Source: Pyrenula massariospora (taxonomy: Eukaryota > Ascomycota > Eurotiomycetes > Pyrenulales > Pyrenulaceae). From it: a stretch of 64,000 bases of DNA. This document shows positions 53,392-64,000 of the stretch, one piece after another (within the stretch, counting starts at the first letter, position 1; the number at the start of each line of letters is the position of its first letter). The stretch lies in NCBI GenBank assembly GCA_021030905.1, contig JAGFMI010000003.1:496001-560000 (forward strand), written 5' to 3'. Made by a program: the position numbers and the translations under genes. The notes below the pieces were generated by a model. That model was not told where the DNA came from, ran no database searches, and saw nothing but the letters and a program-made list of their open reading frames with translations.

Positions 53392-54321
53392 CTAGAGGTT
53401 CTTTGCAAAGAAGTCAACGACCTTCGGCCCCGCCTTCTCCAGATCATCGTACAAATCAAAGTGATTCCTCCCTTCCACCAGAAAAAGCTCTTTCGGTTCT
53501 CTCGCGCCAGCGACCGCCGTCTCGCTAAAGTGAAGCGTCTGGGCTTCCGTCCCCGCAATCATGAGCAGCGGCCGCGGCGCGATCAGATGCTGGAAATTGA
53601 ACGAGTCATAGCTCACCATGAGATCGTAGCTCATGGGCGGGACCTTCTGGTCCGAACGGGAGTGGCGCCCGCGCGCGGAGCCGTAGTAAGCGGCCGCGTC
53701 TTTGAAAAAGGAATCCGCGTCCGCGGGGATCTCGTCGACGACAGTGCTGAACATGCGCGGCGCGTCGTGATGCTGTTTGGCCTCGGCGTTGCGCCAGGCG
53801 GCGGCCGCGTCGAGCGCGCCGGCGATTGCGGCAGGGGATTCTTTATCGTTCTCCCTGTGCAGGCCGCCGTTGCGGGTCATGCGGCCGACGCAGGCGGCGC
53901 TGACGGTGGCGAGGGCTTTGATGCGGCGGTCGGACTGGGCGGCGTAGGATGTGTAGCCGCCCGAGGCGCAGATGCCCAGGACCCCGATCTTGGAGGGGTC
54001 GATCTTGCCGGTCAGCGTGGTCAGGTATGTGACGGCGGACTTGTTGTCTTCAGCTCGCTGGGGAGGATCCTCCAGGCCACGGGGCTCGCCCGTGCTCTCG
54101 CCTTGGTAGCCGGCGTCAAAGGTGAGGACGTGGAAGCCGGCTTTGCATAGGGTCCGCGCGTAGTCGGCGGCTGTCTGCTCTTTCACGCCGGTCATTGGGT
54201 GACTTACGACGACAGCGGCTCCTTTGCGGTCCGGGGAACCTTCACCAGGCGTGTAGAGCTCACCACAGATTTTTAGCATGAAGGAGGGGAAGTACACCTT
54301 CTCAGGCGAAGTCTTTGCCAT
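53392..54321 (-). CDS. Alpha/beta hydrolase of the dienelactone-hydrolase / S15-like type
   Basis: Single exon, 309 aa from the ATG at 54319-54321 (MAKTSPEKVYFPSFMLKICGELYTP). The fold signature is VVVSHPMTGVKEQTAADYARTLCKAGFHVLTFDAGYQGES, typical of the secreted or cytosolic alpha/beta hydrolases annotated as dienelactone hydrolase or X-Pro dipeptidase-like. The nucleophile elbow is GVLGICASGGYTSYAA, with Cys and Ser close together; the Ser-Gly-Gly fits S15-type enzymes. The His is in EGRNHFDLYDDL. The substrate is unknown; such genes often sit in secondary metabolite clusters, but none is visible here. Confidence 0.85.
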   Translation of the reverse strand: MAKTSPEKVYFPSFMLKICGELYTPGEGSPDRKGAAVVVSHPMTGVKEQTAADYARTLCKAGFHVLTFDAGYQGESTGEPRGLEDPPQRAEDNKSAVTYLTTLTGKIDPSKIGVLGICASGGYTSYAAQSDRRIKALATVSAACVGRMTRNGGLHRENDKESPAAIAGALDAAAAWRNAEAKQHHDAPRMFSTVVDEIPADADSFFKDAAAYYGSARGRHSRSDQKVPPMSYDLMVSYDSFNFQHLIAPRPLLMIAGTEAQTLHFSETAVAGAREPKELFLVEGRNHFDLYDDLEKAGPKVVDFFAKNL

Positions 54322-54660
54322 TGCTTCTTCATTCAAAAATCTAGAACAGAATTTCTAATCTTGTCACTTCTACTGTGACAATCTCTAAAAAAGCTTCAGA
54401 ATGGTAGTAGAGTTATTATCGCGACTACTGTCGATGCTCTTTTGGATCAGGACAGGCAACTGAGGGGAAAGGTAAAAGTAAGTAATTCGATGCGTCCCCG
54501 TTACAGCCAATCAAGTATCCTTCCCGAACTAGGACATGGGGTAGTGGCGAGCTAGCTACCTAGGTAGTGCCAGACCATTTCCTCAAAAGCTCTTTAGTCT
54601 ACACCAACAACATTGTGTGCTCAAAGTCAAAAAATTAAAAGTCCTTCTATCTATCTCATT
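54322..54660. other. Intergenic between hydrolase start and mcm7 stop
   Basis: Promoter side of the hydrolase gene. No other feature seen. Confidence 0.5.
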
Positions 54661-57295
54661 CTACTCATCCTCAGCCTCGCTATCCGTATCCATCCCATCC
54701 CCATCCTCATCATCACCAGCCTCAACAAACACCAACCGCGTTCCATCATTAGCAACCTGCCAAACCTAGTAATCCGAATTAGCATCTCCAACCCCAATCT
54801 AGTGCCGAAAGGGAGACTTACATCTAACAAAGAGTACTCATCAACTGCACTCGTAATCTGGTCCTCCGTAAATCCCTTGGCCACCAACCTCTCCCTCACC
54901 TTCCTCATGCTCAACTCCCCCCGACTTCCATCCCCTACGGCCGCCGCCCCGCTCTCATGCATGCCTCGGATCAGATTGTAGATTTTCGTCGCGACGGTTT
55001 GATCCCCGCCACGGCTCTGATCGTTGTACAAGCTCGCCTTGCTGACCTCAACAAGCCGCAGCGCTTCGTCGACATCTTCATTGACGACCGTGTCGCTGAA
55101 GCGCAGGCGGGCAAGCGCTTGGGACAGACGAAGCACACCGAGTAGTGTGCGGGGAGTGATGTGGGTGAAATTCTTCTTCGCCCCCTCGTCGCGCTTTTGT
55201 TGTTGCCGCATCCGAACGTAGGCGCCGACCATGTAGTCTGAGACGCTCTTGGGGACGTTTGGTCGGTAGCTCCGAGCTTGGGCTATGTATTGTCTGACTT
55301 CGTGGGGGGTGAAGACGACGCCGTTTGTGTCAGTGTCAGGGTGATGATTGTGCATATGCACATACGTTACATGGTTTGCTAGCTCTTCGTCGGCGTCTTT
55401 TGATGGTGTGTCGAGGATGAGGAAAAGAATGTCGAATCGGGAGAGGAGGGCCGCGGGGAGGTTGATATTTTCTACCGGTGATATTCGTGGGTTGTATCGT
55501 CCATAGAGGGGGTTGGCTGCGGCAAGAATTGACGTTCGTGCGTTTAGGCTAGTGGTAATTCCTGCTTTGGAAATGGAAATAGTCTGTTGTTCCATGACTT
55601 CGTGGATGGCTGTTCGATCACCATCGTCCATTTTGTCGAACTCGTCAATGCAGCAAATTCCGTTGTCAGCGAGGACTAGGGCACCGCCTTCGAGTACCAT
55701 TTCGTCTGTCACTGGGTCACGCATAACGGCTGCTGTAAGACCAACCCCGCTACTTCCACGACCTGTGGTATAGACACCTCGCGGAGCAACTTTTGTGATG
55801 TACTTGAGTAATTGGGATTTGGCCACACCCGGGTCACCCATCAGACAGATGTTGATGTCACCACGAATTTTCATGCCGTCGCCCATTTCTTTAGTTACTC
55901 CTCCGATAAGGAGCAGAAGCAATGCCTTCTTGACATCTAGATGACCGTATATTTCTGGCGCAATTGATCTTGAGAGGTACTCATACATCTGTCCGGATGA
56001 CTTGTACTGCTCTATTCTTCGCAAGGTTCTCCCATCCATCAGGAGGTCTTCGTATGCTTTTTTGTGCTGAGTGATATGTTGTGCCTCCAAATAAGTATCG
56101 GTGAGTAAGCCAGCTCGAATGGCACGAAAGCCGGTATATGGAGTTGGAAGGAAGATTCCTGCAATATCCACGACATCTCCTGGATTGATTTGTCGTGTCA
56201 AGGCACCTGTGCAGTGAACTGTCAAAGTTCTTGGAATATGGCCAACAGGAACCTGGTCTGACATCTCTTGAATCTTGACTTCTTGGAACGGCAGGAACTT
56301 CGACGCTCGCGTTGATGGAAAGAGCTGTCCCTTAGATTGGTTCTCCGAACACTCCTTAGATGGACACATCTGGATGGGTGTGAATTGTTTGTTTGAGACT
56401 GGCTGGAAAATCTCACAACCGCATCTATCGCAGGTGTACGCGTGAATTCGGATTGCAGGCTTGACATCTGAGACGCGAGTCGCGATCCCTCGGATAGTGA
56501 TGAGATGACCTAGATGTTCGCCCTTAACATTTCGAACTGCTAGCGCCTTACTATTTCGTTCATTACTTGACCCGGTTGGTGTCAACGGTTTGAAATTGAG
56601 AGTATATCGTCGAGTTAGTTCAGCAGGGAAAGTCGATTCGGGTAACATCGCATCAAGGTCCGCTTCTTGCGCCTGGGATATTGTCTGGTTCCGCTTTTCA
56701 CGTTGCGAAACAATGATATCAAGAACATCGTCTTTGAATCTGGGGTAGTGATTAGCACTGTCGGACAGAAGAAGGAGGTGTACCCTCACGTAATCTCTCT
56801 ACTTTCCTTTGGCATTATCTGGTCCACCGCATCAGAGAAGATGTCAACATAGTGCCTTGTATTGTTTAGGACTGATTCCACCAGTTTCAGTCTGACTTGA
56901 TCTCCGAGCGATTTCTCGTACTTGTAAATCCCCGATTGTCAGAATTGGCTGTCGGTATTCTCTTTGCAACGCTCAAAACGTACCACGTCTAGGTCATCCA
57001 TTTCTATCATCACGCTCGGTCTTGTACGGTCTGCCACCTCTTGTAGGATGGCCATGTATTTTTGCTTGTCACCACCTCTTCTCCGCCGTGGCCGCCCATC
57101 AGATATTTCGGCGTCGTCCATAAAGTCATACTCATCGCTTGTACCGTCACCATCAATGTTCAAATCCTCAATTGCGTCTGCTGCGGTCTCTGCTGACGGT
57201 GACTCGGAGGATTTGAAGTTCTGGAGAAAGTCGACGATCGCTTTGAACTGCTCTTCATAATTGACTGGGGCGTGATACTGCCGCAATGTCGCCAT
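54661..57295 (-). CDS. mcm7: DNA replication licensing helicase subunit MCM7
   Basis: One of the six MCM2-7 helicase subunits. Exons 56984-57295, 56790-56920, 54822-56739 and 54661-54756 join in frame to 818 aa. The N-terminus has the Mcm7-typical [28 protein letters not shown]. The zinc element is C251-x2-C254-x18-C273-x4-C278. The AAA+ core has Walker [15 protein letters not shown] (about 449), [21 protein letters not shown] and Walker B with [11 protein letters not shown], plus the arginine-finger region [23 protein letters not shown] is diagnostic of MCM proteins and the whole pattern of Mcm7. The last exon ([12 protein letters not shown] and an acidic tail) is needed for the natural end. 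It is divergently arranged with pex1 and its upstream DNA has two ACGCGT boxes. Confidence 0.97.
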
Positions 57296-57659
57296 AGCGG
57301 CCGAGAGATGTCAATTGATTACCGATACGTTCGATTTGATATGGATCTCTTTATCAAGGGAGCTAAAAGTTTTGTGATAGAGCAAGAGCGGCAACTCAGG
57401 ATTGCTGTAGAACATGGGCTATCGGAAACTCGTGGTGGGGAGCAACTCCATTTCCACTTAACGCGTCTTGGAGACGCGACGCGTTTTGGTGGCGTCTCCC
57501 TGCATTCTCAGCCTTGCACCGCAGCCTTGTCATACTTGTCGACGTTTAACCTCGGTCCGGCGGTCAGCGAATCTTTTCGGGCTTCTGCGTTCGCGACCTG
57601 AGCTTTCTGGGTACGCGGGAAGGGAAGCTCGCTGTCGACGCGACAATGAGGCCTCTTCC
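57296..57659. promoter_or_regulatory. Shared mcm7/pex1 promoter with two MCB (ACGCGT) boxes
   Basis: The 364-bp gap between two start codons. ACGCGT at 57461-57466 and 57479-57484, with a further ACGCGA at 57474-57479, sit about 170-190 bp upstream of the mcm7 ATG. ACGCGT is the MluI cell-cycle box bound by MBF, which drives S-phase genes including MCMs in yeasts. Whether pex1 is also affected is unknown. Confidence 0.65.
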
Positions 57660-60600
57660 ATGGCACCGCCCTCACATAAATCCTCGAACCAGGTGGAGGT
57701 AGCATTGGTGACATTGAGAAATTGTCTCGTTAACCTCCCAGCTTCCTTAGTCGCTGTTCTCGACAATGCAAATGCGGTATGTTTTTCTCCTTCGTCGTCA
57801 ATCGGCGTAGACGCTGACATCCTTGCAGACTGCGCAAAATGTCATTATCGAGCTTCAATGGCGGTCGCAAACCCTTTCGTCAAATGCAGTCTCCAGCGCG
57901 AATGCCGCGGGCTTTCAAAAATCAGCCTTTGTTGGCTGGACTGGAATGCCTAGCAGGAGACGGCTAGCACCTGTGGTCAGTCGAAATGGGATCGGAAGAA
58001 ATAGGGCACATGAGCAGGAGGTGCCTGTTGTTGAGATTGACAGCGCTTTTGGGAGAGTCCTTGGGCTTTCTGATGGCCAGAAGCTCAGTGTGCAGCTTCA
58101 TCTGGATCCGCCAGTTGCGCATACTGTCAACATCGAGCCTCTGACACCTTCGGATTGGGAAGCTATTGAGCTTCACGCAGACTTCTTGGAGATAAATCTC
58201 CTGTCTCAAATTCGCGCCTTGCCAAATCCGACATCGAAAAGTCCTTCAATTCAAGCCGAACAAGTTCACCCACTAACATTGCATCTCTCGCCTACATCCA
58301 CCGTAAATATTATTGTCACATCCCTCACTCCCCCACTCCGCAATGGAGCTGCCTTTGCTAAGCTGGACCCGAATGCTGAAGTCATTGTTGCACCCAAGGC
58401 TCGACCAAGGTCGGCAAAGAGCACAAAAGGTGACACAAGAAGTATTACGAGTAACAGCCGCGACAGTGCTCGCAGTAGCTTGAGTAATGCAAGATCTCGT
58501 GGCAAACGTGACTTGACCAGACCAGCGCTGCTTCTTCGCGGCGTCGCTCGCAGCCTGGCCCAGGAATGGTTTTCTGACACTCTTGAGGAACAAGATAGTG
58601 GCCTTTGTATTTGGATTCCTAAAGAGAAGATTGCATCAGACACTCTTCGCGGCCTGTCTTACGTATCAGTCTCACTTGTGAAACCTGCTGGTCTCCGACA
58701 ACCTCTGAACCAACACCAATTGCAGAAGCTTAAGGAACAAGAGGCCAGTGACGCCAAGCTTCCGACATCGAAAGTCATCGCCCGTCTGAAGCTGTGGACA
58801 CAGCCTCCGAACAACCATCATGCCGCTCTCTCATCAGCTCTTTGCTCTGCTCTACACGCAGGTGAAATGATGGGAGGTGTCATTCGAGTTCAAGCGGCAC
58901 CATCGCCGATGCAGAAAGGAATAACAGGAAGCTTGAAACTGTTTCCGTTTCTCTCAGAAACAGTGAAACAACGGGAAGGGCTCAAGTTTGGTGGTGAATC
59001 AAAAGCAGCACAGAATGCCTTGAGCGAGAAGCTTACCCAGCTGCACAGAAGTGATGGTGGCCTTTTAAACGGACCTATCACGGATGGCATGATTCTACCA
59101 TCTCCAAACGACGAGAAAGCTATCCCACAATTTTCCGGAGGCATCATTAGATTTGACGTACCACTTTCAGACCGTTCCGATACTCACCAGATTTCAAGAC
59201 AAAAGGGCATCTTGTGGCTGTCAGGTTCTGATCAGCGCCTTGAAATCCGAGTGCAGTCAGAAATTCCCAGACCAACTGAATGGGCAATGCTTGCTCCTTC
59301 TAGCGGCGAGCCTCTCTCAAAAGTTATACCTGACCTGATCGCGGTTGACTCAACGATCAAACAATGCATGACTAATCTTGCGCTATCATCTTCCGTGCTT
59401 ATAACGGGCAGCCTTGGCTCTGGAAAGACATCGCTTGCTCAATATCTTTCTCATAAGCTCCGTCTGCAGTGCTTTACATGCCCTATATATGTTCCGTGTA
59501 AAAAACTTATTACAATGGAAACTCGGGTGTCCACAGTGAAAGAGACATTCCAGAGGGTCTTTCTGACAGCATATTGGAACTCTAGATTAGGTGGACAGGC
59601 TCTAGTTGTCTTGGATGATCTTGATAGTATTTGTCCTGTGGAGACAGAAATGGTTGTTGGCAACAACAATGATCGCAGCCGGCAAATTAGTGAGCTTTTA
59701 TGTTCTACAATACGGCACTACTGCTCTCCTCGGTCCAGCATTGCAGTTCTCGCGACATTGCAATCGAAGGATTCTCTCCATAGCGTACTCCTCGGTGGCC
59801 ATGTCTTTGGCGATATGGTAGAGTTAAAGGCTCCGGACAAGGAGGCGCGACGTCAGATTCTGGAAAGAATGGCTAAAGGCAACCGAGAAGCTGGCAAAGA
59901 AACACAAGACCTGCCTAACGGACATGCTTTAGATGACCACTCTCTTAATGACGCCGAAAGCTTACCTGACGATTCCTGGATGCATCCATCCAATCCGAGT
60001 AGCCGACCAACCTCGTCTCCAGCAGAAGACCATATACATATCGCCCCTTCCCTGGACTTTCTTTCTGTCGCCGCACAGACCGATGGCTACATGCCTGCAG
60101 ATCTCCAGCTTCTCCTGACACGCGCTCGCAACGAAGCCCTCATCCGCTCCATCCAACCTTCTTCCTCTACGTCTGCTGTGTCTCTGACTAACGCCGACTT
60201 TGATGCTGCGTTGAGAGGTTTTCGCCCAGCAACCCTCCGTTCAGTTCCCCTCACCACTAGTACAACGACCTTCTCCTCCATCGGAGGCCTACAATCCACC
60301 CGCACAACTCTTCTTGAAACTCTCGCTTATCCCACAAAGTACGCCCCTATCTTCGCGTCATGCCCTCTTCGACTCCGCTCCGGCCTGCTCCTGTACGGTT
60401 ATCCTGGCTGCGGCAAAACACTACTCGCTTCCGCTGTTGCCGGTGAGTGTGGGCTGAACTTCATCTCTGTCAAAGGACCGGAGATTTTGAATAAGTACAT
60501 CGGCGCTTCAGAGAAGTCGGTCCGCGATCTCTTCGAGCGTGCCCAAGCCGCGAAGCCGTGTATCTTATTCTTCGACGAATTCGACAGCATCGCGCCGAAA

Positions 60601-61437
60601 CGAGGCCACGACTCGACGGGGGTCACCGATCGAGTCGTAAACCAGCTCCTAACGCAGATGGATGGCGCCGAAGGCTTGAGTGGTGTTTATGTCCTCGCCG
60701 CGACAAGCCGGCCGGATCTCATCGATCCAGCACTACTCCGGCCGGGAAGATTAGACAAGAGTCTCATCTGCGACATGCCCGACGCAGCAGACCGAGAGGA
60801 CATCCTCAGACGAGTCAGCACGAAGCTAACCCTAGCAGAAGACGTCCAGCAGAAGCTCGACTTTGTCGCCCAACGCTCAGACGGCTATAGCGGCGCCGAC
60901 CTCCAAGCACTGATCTACAACGCACATCTAGAAGCGGTGCACGACGTCCTCGGAGACTCCAACCTCGACCCGGAGAAGGAACAACAAAACGCCTCCTCCA
61001 AGCATGGACATGAAAAGCAAAACGCGAGGAAAGGAAAGTACGCCAAACACAACTTCATCCAATTCCTGAACGACCCCGCCGCGGACGCGGCCGCGAAAGC
61101 CGCCGGCACCGAATTCGAATCCCGCGCCGCCGTGGTGGAGAAGCTCGAGGCGATCAACGAGGCCCGCCGCGCGCAGAAACTCAATCTAGTCTTTGGAAAC
61201 CAGCCGCATATGTCAGGTAAAGGGGAGAAAGGGGAAGAGGAGAAGAAGAAGAAGCCGGAGATTGTGATCGAGTGGAGACATATCGAGCGCGCGTTCGCGA
61301 CGACGAGGACGAGTATCAGTCGCGCGGAGAGGGTGCGGTTGGGGGCGATTTATCGCGAGTTTGTGCAGGGGCGGGATGGGGTGGTGAGGGGCGGGGAGGG
61401 GAGTCGGGAGGTGGGCGGGAGGACGAGCTTGATGTGA
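57660..61437 (+). CDS. pex1: Peroxisomal AAA ATPase Pex1
   Basis: Pex1 with Pex6 extracts ubiquitinated Pex5 from the peroxisome membrane. Exons 57660-57776 and 57829-61437 (intron GTATGT...TTGCAG, 52 nt) give 1241 aa. The start MAPPSHKSSNQVEVALVTLRNCLVNLP runs over the splice into TAQNVIIELQWRSQ, the Pex1 N-terminal double-psi domain; the genomic frame begins at 57823 without an ATG. D1: GSLGSGKTSL (Walker A, about 566), ALVVLDDLDSICP. D2: GYPGCGKTLLASAVAGE (about 896), CILFFDEFDSIAPKRG, LLTQMDGAEGLSGVYVLAATSRPDLIDPALLRPGRLDKS. D2 is the better conserved, catalytic ring, as is known for Pex1. The inter-domain linker is long and low in motif. Confidence 0.95.
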
Positions 61438-62267
61438 CGCAACGTTCGACATGATTGGGGAACTACGTATAGAATGCAAAGAAAAGAATATAATGCATTG
61501 TGGGAAGAGATTTGAGTCGATATGCAGTCCAACCTAGACTCCCGGCGTCTAGATCACCACAACAGCATGCGCGTCATCCTTTGTCTCCTAGCACATACCC
61601 GAGCCACCCTTACCCAGATACTCAGGCACAGCACCTCTGCACAGGACAAAGCAATCATTCATCCGCCCATCCCTCCACCAAGGGACAAAGGATTTCCCCC
61701 CGAAATAGCCCACAGACTAGCCCAGCCCACGTACAAATGCACCAGCATGAAAGAAACCCCCCTGCATCCCGCCTGCCTGCCTACCTACCTTACCTCGCCT
61801 CCTCAACTATCCCTCCGTTCACCACACCACACGATTCTGCTTTCCCTTTCTACGTCGGTATCTTGCATTGCGTTTACATTTACAGCTGCATTTACAGCAT
61901 ACTCTCGCTCACACACAGCACAACATAGCATAGCATAGCGCTATCCATTCATTTTTTCCGTTTTTCTGATACACTGCGTCTATATCAGGTTCGCTCTCTT
62001 GATTTCATTTTCTGTCCACCCTTCCATACATACAGTTGGTTGTGTTTCCATTAAGTATCTTGGGGTGCCTATACGTTCACTCTGGTAGCTCTTACACTTG
62101 CGTTTCATACTTCGCACACGAGCAAACCAAATCAACCCATACCAACACAAACCGGGATCAGCAGCTTCGGCCTCAACCTCAACCTCGACCTCTTCCTCAG
62201 CGCAACCCGAACCAATCCAAACCAACCCACCACACCCCATCCCATCCCACCACTCCAACCCTCAAAA
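61438..62267. other. Intergenic, C/T-rich with short simple repeats
   Basis: Positions 61500-61940 and 62130-62260 are C/A/T-rich with small repeats such as cctgcctgcctacctacc and catagcatagcatagc. Long open frames here are composition artefacts. Confidence 0.5.
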
Positions 62268-62783
62268 ATGTGCCACACAACCCAATACATCTACACCTGC
62301 GCCCACCCAGCCACGCACCCCTTCCGCACGCGCCTCTGCCCCGCCCACCCCCTCTGCCCCACCACAACCGACACCTTCACCCCGCTCCCCTTCCCCTGCC
62401 GCGCCTGCAAACGCCTCCTCGCCTCACCCCACCGCCGCCGGCGCCCCAGCAGAGCGCTCGGCCTCCTCGACGGCGACGACCTCACGGTCCGCGACTTCGA
62501 GCTGGCGAGCCCGTGGGCCGGGGGGTTCGTGGAGGCCTTAGAGGAAAGGGCGGGGGCGGTGTGGTACGTGCCCGCGCGGTGTTTTGTGGATGTTGGGTTT
62601 CGGGAGTTGGATCCTTTTCGGAGCAAGAAAGAGGGGAGTAGGGGGAAGGTGGAAGTTGCGGGGTGTTGTCGGTTTCAGATGAAGTGTGGGGCGTATGAGG
62701 CGACGAGGTTGGAGGGGGTGGATTTTCGGGTGAGGGGGAAGATTGTGGATAGTCATTGTTGGAGTGAGTGGGAGGTGAGGTGA
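62268..62783 (+). CDS. Small Cys/His-rich fungal protein
   Basis: 171 aa from an AAAAATG start. MCHTTQYIYTCAHPATHPFRTRLCPAHPLC and PCRACKRLL form a Cys/His array of the type seen in small fungal proteins beginning MCxxxxYxYxCxH, which are widespread and unstudied. A zinc-binding fold is likely. The second half (VWYVPARCFVDVGFRELDPFR, VAGCCRFQMKCG) adds further Cys. No signal peptide. The role is unknown. Confidence 0.6.
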   Translation: MCHTTQYIYTCAHPATHPFRTRLCPAHPLCPTTTDTFTPLPFPCRACKRLLASPHRRRRPSRALGLLDGDDLTVRDFELASPWAGGFVEALEERAGAVWYVPARCFVDVGFRELDPFRSKKEGSRGKVEVAGCCRFQMKCGAYEATRLEGVDFRVRGKIVDSHCWSEWEVR

Positions 62784-62977
62784 AGTGAATTAGAGGGGTA
62801 TTTGGCGGGGTCTGGATTGGGAGGTAGCGTGGCGTTTGGGAGGTTGTTGTTGATATTTTGTATCTTGTCGTTTGGTTTGGATATGACGTTGATGCCGGAT
62901 TAGGGTCTGGATATATGGTCTGTCTTTGAATTTGGCCGGTATATTTCTGTTCACGTCGAAAATCAATGCCTCGCAGT

Positions 62978-63670
62978 TCATCCTAGTTGCTTCCCTTCCT
63001 TGTGTACTTCGACCGGCTCCGACTCTTTCAATACCTTCTCCTTTTTGTCGTCCTTCCCCTTCTTTACATCATTCTCATCTTCTGCGCAGCCACAATCGTA
63101 GAAGTCCCCAATATTAGCGCAATCGAAGAGAGGCTTCTTCTTAGACTTATTGACCTCATTATGCACAAAGCAACCCCAGGCTGCGGCTGTATTGCGAGAT
63201 GTAGTCTGTGGTGGGTACTTAGATAGGATCTTTTGGAAATGGCCCGCGCATTCTCCACTTTACCAAATGATGTTAGTTAAAATACATCTCTTCCTATTGA
63301 AACTTGAGACATCATACCAAGGATACATCCTCGCAAAAAGCCAGATATAGCTCTTCAACGCCTCACTCTGCTCCTCCGTCGGCTCCTCCGGAAACCTTGC
63401 CATAGTCGTGTGAAACAACTTCCAGGCTGCGCGCCCTAGCTCTTCCTTTGCCGTCTCGTTGCCAAGCTTCGGCATGACAACCTCGCCTTTCAGAGACTCC
63501 GGGTTCACCTTGGCGGGGTCGCCGGCGGGGGTTTGCAGGACATGGTTGATGTCGTTTTCGTGGCCCTGGTGGACCCAGACGAAGAAGACGAAGAACAGGA
63601 GGAATGCAGAGATGACGATGTGGAGGGGCTGTGGACGGCGGTTTCGTGCGAATTGGATGTTGCCGAGCAT
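62978..63670 (-). CDS. erv2: Erv2-type FAD-linked sulfhydryl oxidase
   Basis: ER flavoenzyme that passes disulfides to protein disulfide isomerase. Exons 63318-63670 and 62978-63257 (intron GTATGA...GTAAAG, 60 nt) give 210 aa. N-terminal signal anchor IVISAFLLFFVFFVWV (about 18-33). Erv/ALR core: GRAAWKLFHTTMARFPEEP, then LFARMYPC118GEC121AGHF, the active CxxC whose first Cys codon is split by the intron. Next is WGCFVHNEVNKSKKKPLFDC164, the FAD-binding helix motif HN-x-VN. The C-terminal C173-G-C175 (FYDCGC) matches the shuttle cysteines of yeast Erv2. A lysine/glutamate tail follows. No ER-retention tetrapeptide is visible. Confidence 0.93.
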
Positions 63671-64000
63671 AATGGACGATAGGATCTAACGTAGTCGTGA
63701 CTCTGGAGCTGATGCTAGAAAAGATCGTAAATTTTCAATGCCACGCTCTAGCAATGGAAGGACCAAAGGATGGACAAGGAAGGGAACAGTAAATGAATGC
63801 TGGAGAAGACTGGCAAGAACTTGGAGGGAAACCAAGACTTGTTTGGCTGGCAGAAGCTGCCAACTGTGGTCCAACCGGTCCCGGACCAAAGTGGTTAGCT
63901 CCAACCTGTCACGATGCTGCCAAGCTCGGATGCATCCAGAGGATGCCCTATTGCCAGATGCAGGTCCCAAGGATTACCGAGCGGTGTCGGAGCTTACTCA
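63671..64000. other. Right edge, nothing recognised
   Basis: Upstream region of erv2. One open frame on the minus strand has no motif. Confidence 0.4.

Noticed and set aside
61500-61938. Two overlapping open frames of about 140 codons downstream of pex1
   Set aside because: C/A/T-rich simple sequence; Pro/Ser/His/Thr-only composition, no motif, no splice support.
1-64000. CRISPR array, prokaryotic operon or phage features
   Set aside because: The window is eukaryotic (introns, fungal gene families); no spaced direct repeats of array type were seen.

Overview
The window is nuclear DNA of a filamentous ascomycete (Pezizomycotina). Genes are interrupted by short introns (mostly 45-90 nt, GTRNGT donors, YAG acceptors). 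The gene set is fungal: a two-domain psi-factor oxygenase, a tyrosinase, MCM7, Pex1, Sfi1, a Pch1-type cyclin, Erv2, a LaeA-like methyltransferase, and HET, patatin, DUF2235 and DUF7580 genes. Gene models were assembled by hand from splice signals. Every multi-exon model listed as CDS keeps one reading frame from an ATG to a stop.

Layout. 1-745: decayed short-chain dehydrogenase. 2.7-3.3 kb: small secreted zincin-like protein without a catalytic motif. 4.2-6.6 kb: eight-exon tyrosinase with a 7-nt microexon. 8.9-12.2 kb: 1062-aa Ppo-type dioxygenase/P450. 14-24.4 kb: an accessory block with a DUF2235 lipase-like protein, a divergent pair (a 535-aa protein with an IWG-type N-terminal domain and a DUF7580 protein), a small membrane protein and a patatin-like phospholipase with a C2H2-like tail. 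25.4 kb: a small orphan. 27-28.9 kb: cyclin. 30.3-32.3 kb: multispanning membrane protein. 32.8-35 kb: broken HET-domain gene. 35.4-35.8 kb: a tiny two-exon gene for a pre-pro-cystine-knot peptide. 36.4-37.7 kb: repeats and a MITE. 38-41.3 kb: Sfi1. 42.2-44.1 kb: LaeA-like methyltransferase. 46-47.8 kb: disordered protein. 49.8-50.8 kb: alpha/beta hydrolase. 52.2-52.9 kb: CFEM-like GPI protein. 53.4-54.3 kb: dienelactone-hydrolase-like protein. 54.7-61.4 kb: mcm7 and pex1, head to head. 62.3-63.7 kb: small Cys-rich protein and erv2.

How the genes fit together. The right third is mostly housekeeping (replication, peroxisome, spindle pole, oxidative folding). The left and middle parts are accessory and mix oxylipin and phenol chemistry with families linked to fungal self/non-self recognition (HET, patatin, DUF2235, DUF7580). 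A joint recognition or cell-death role is inference from family and proximity only. The most novel items are the cystine-knot peptide gene, hidden because its coding exon is only 111 nt and lies behind an intron, the 7-nt tyrosinase exon carrying copper-site histidine codons, and a perfect 19-bp-arm hairpin inside an intron of the HET relic.
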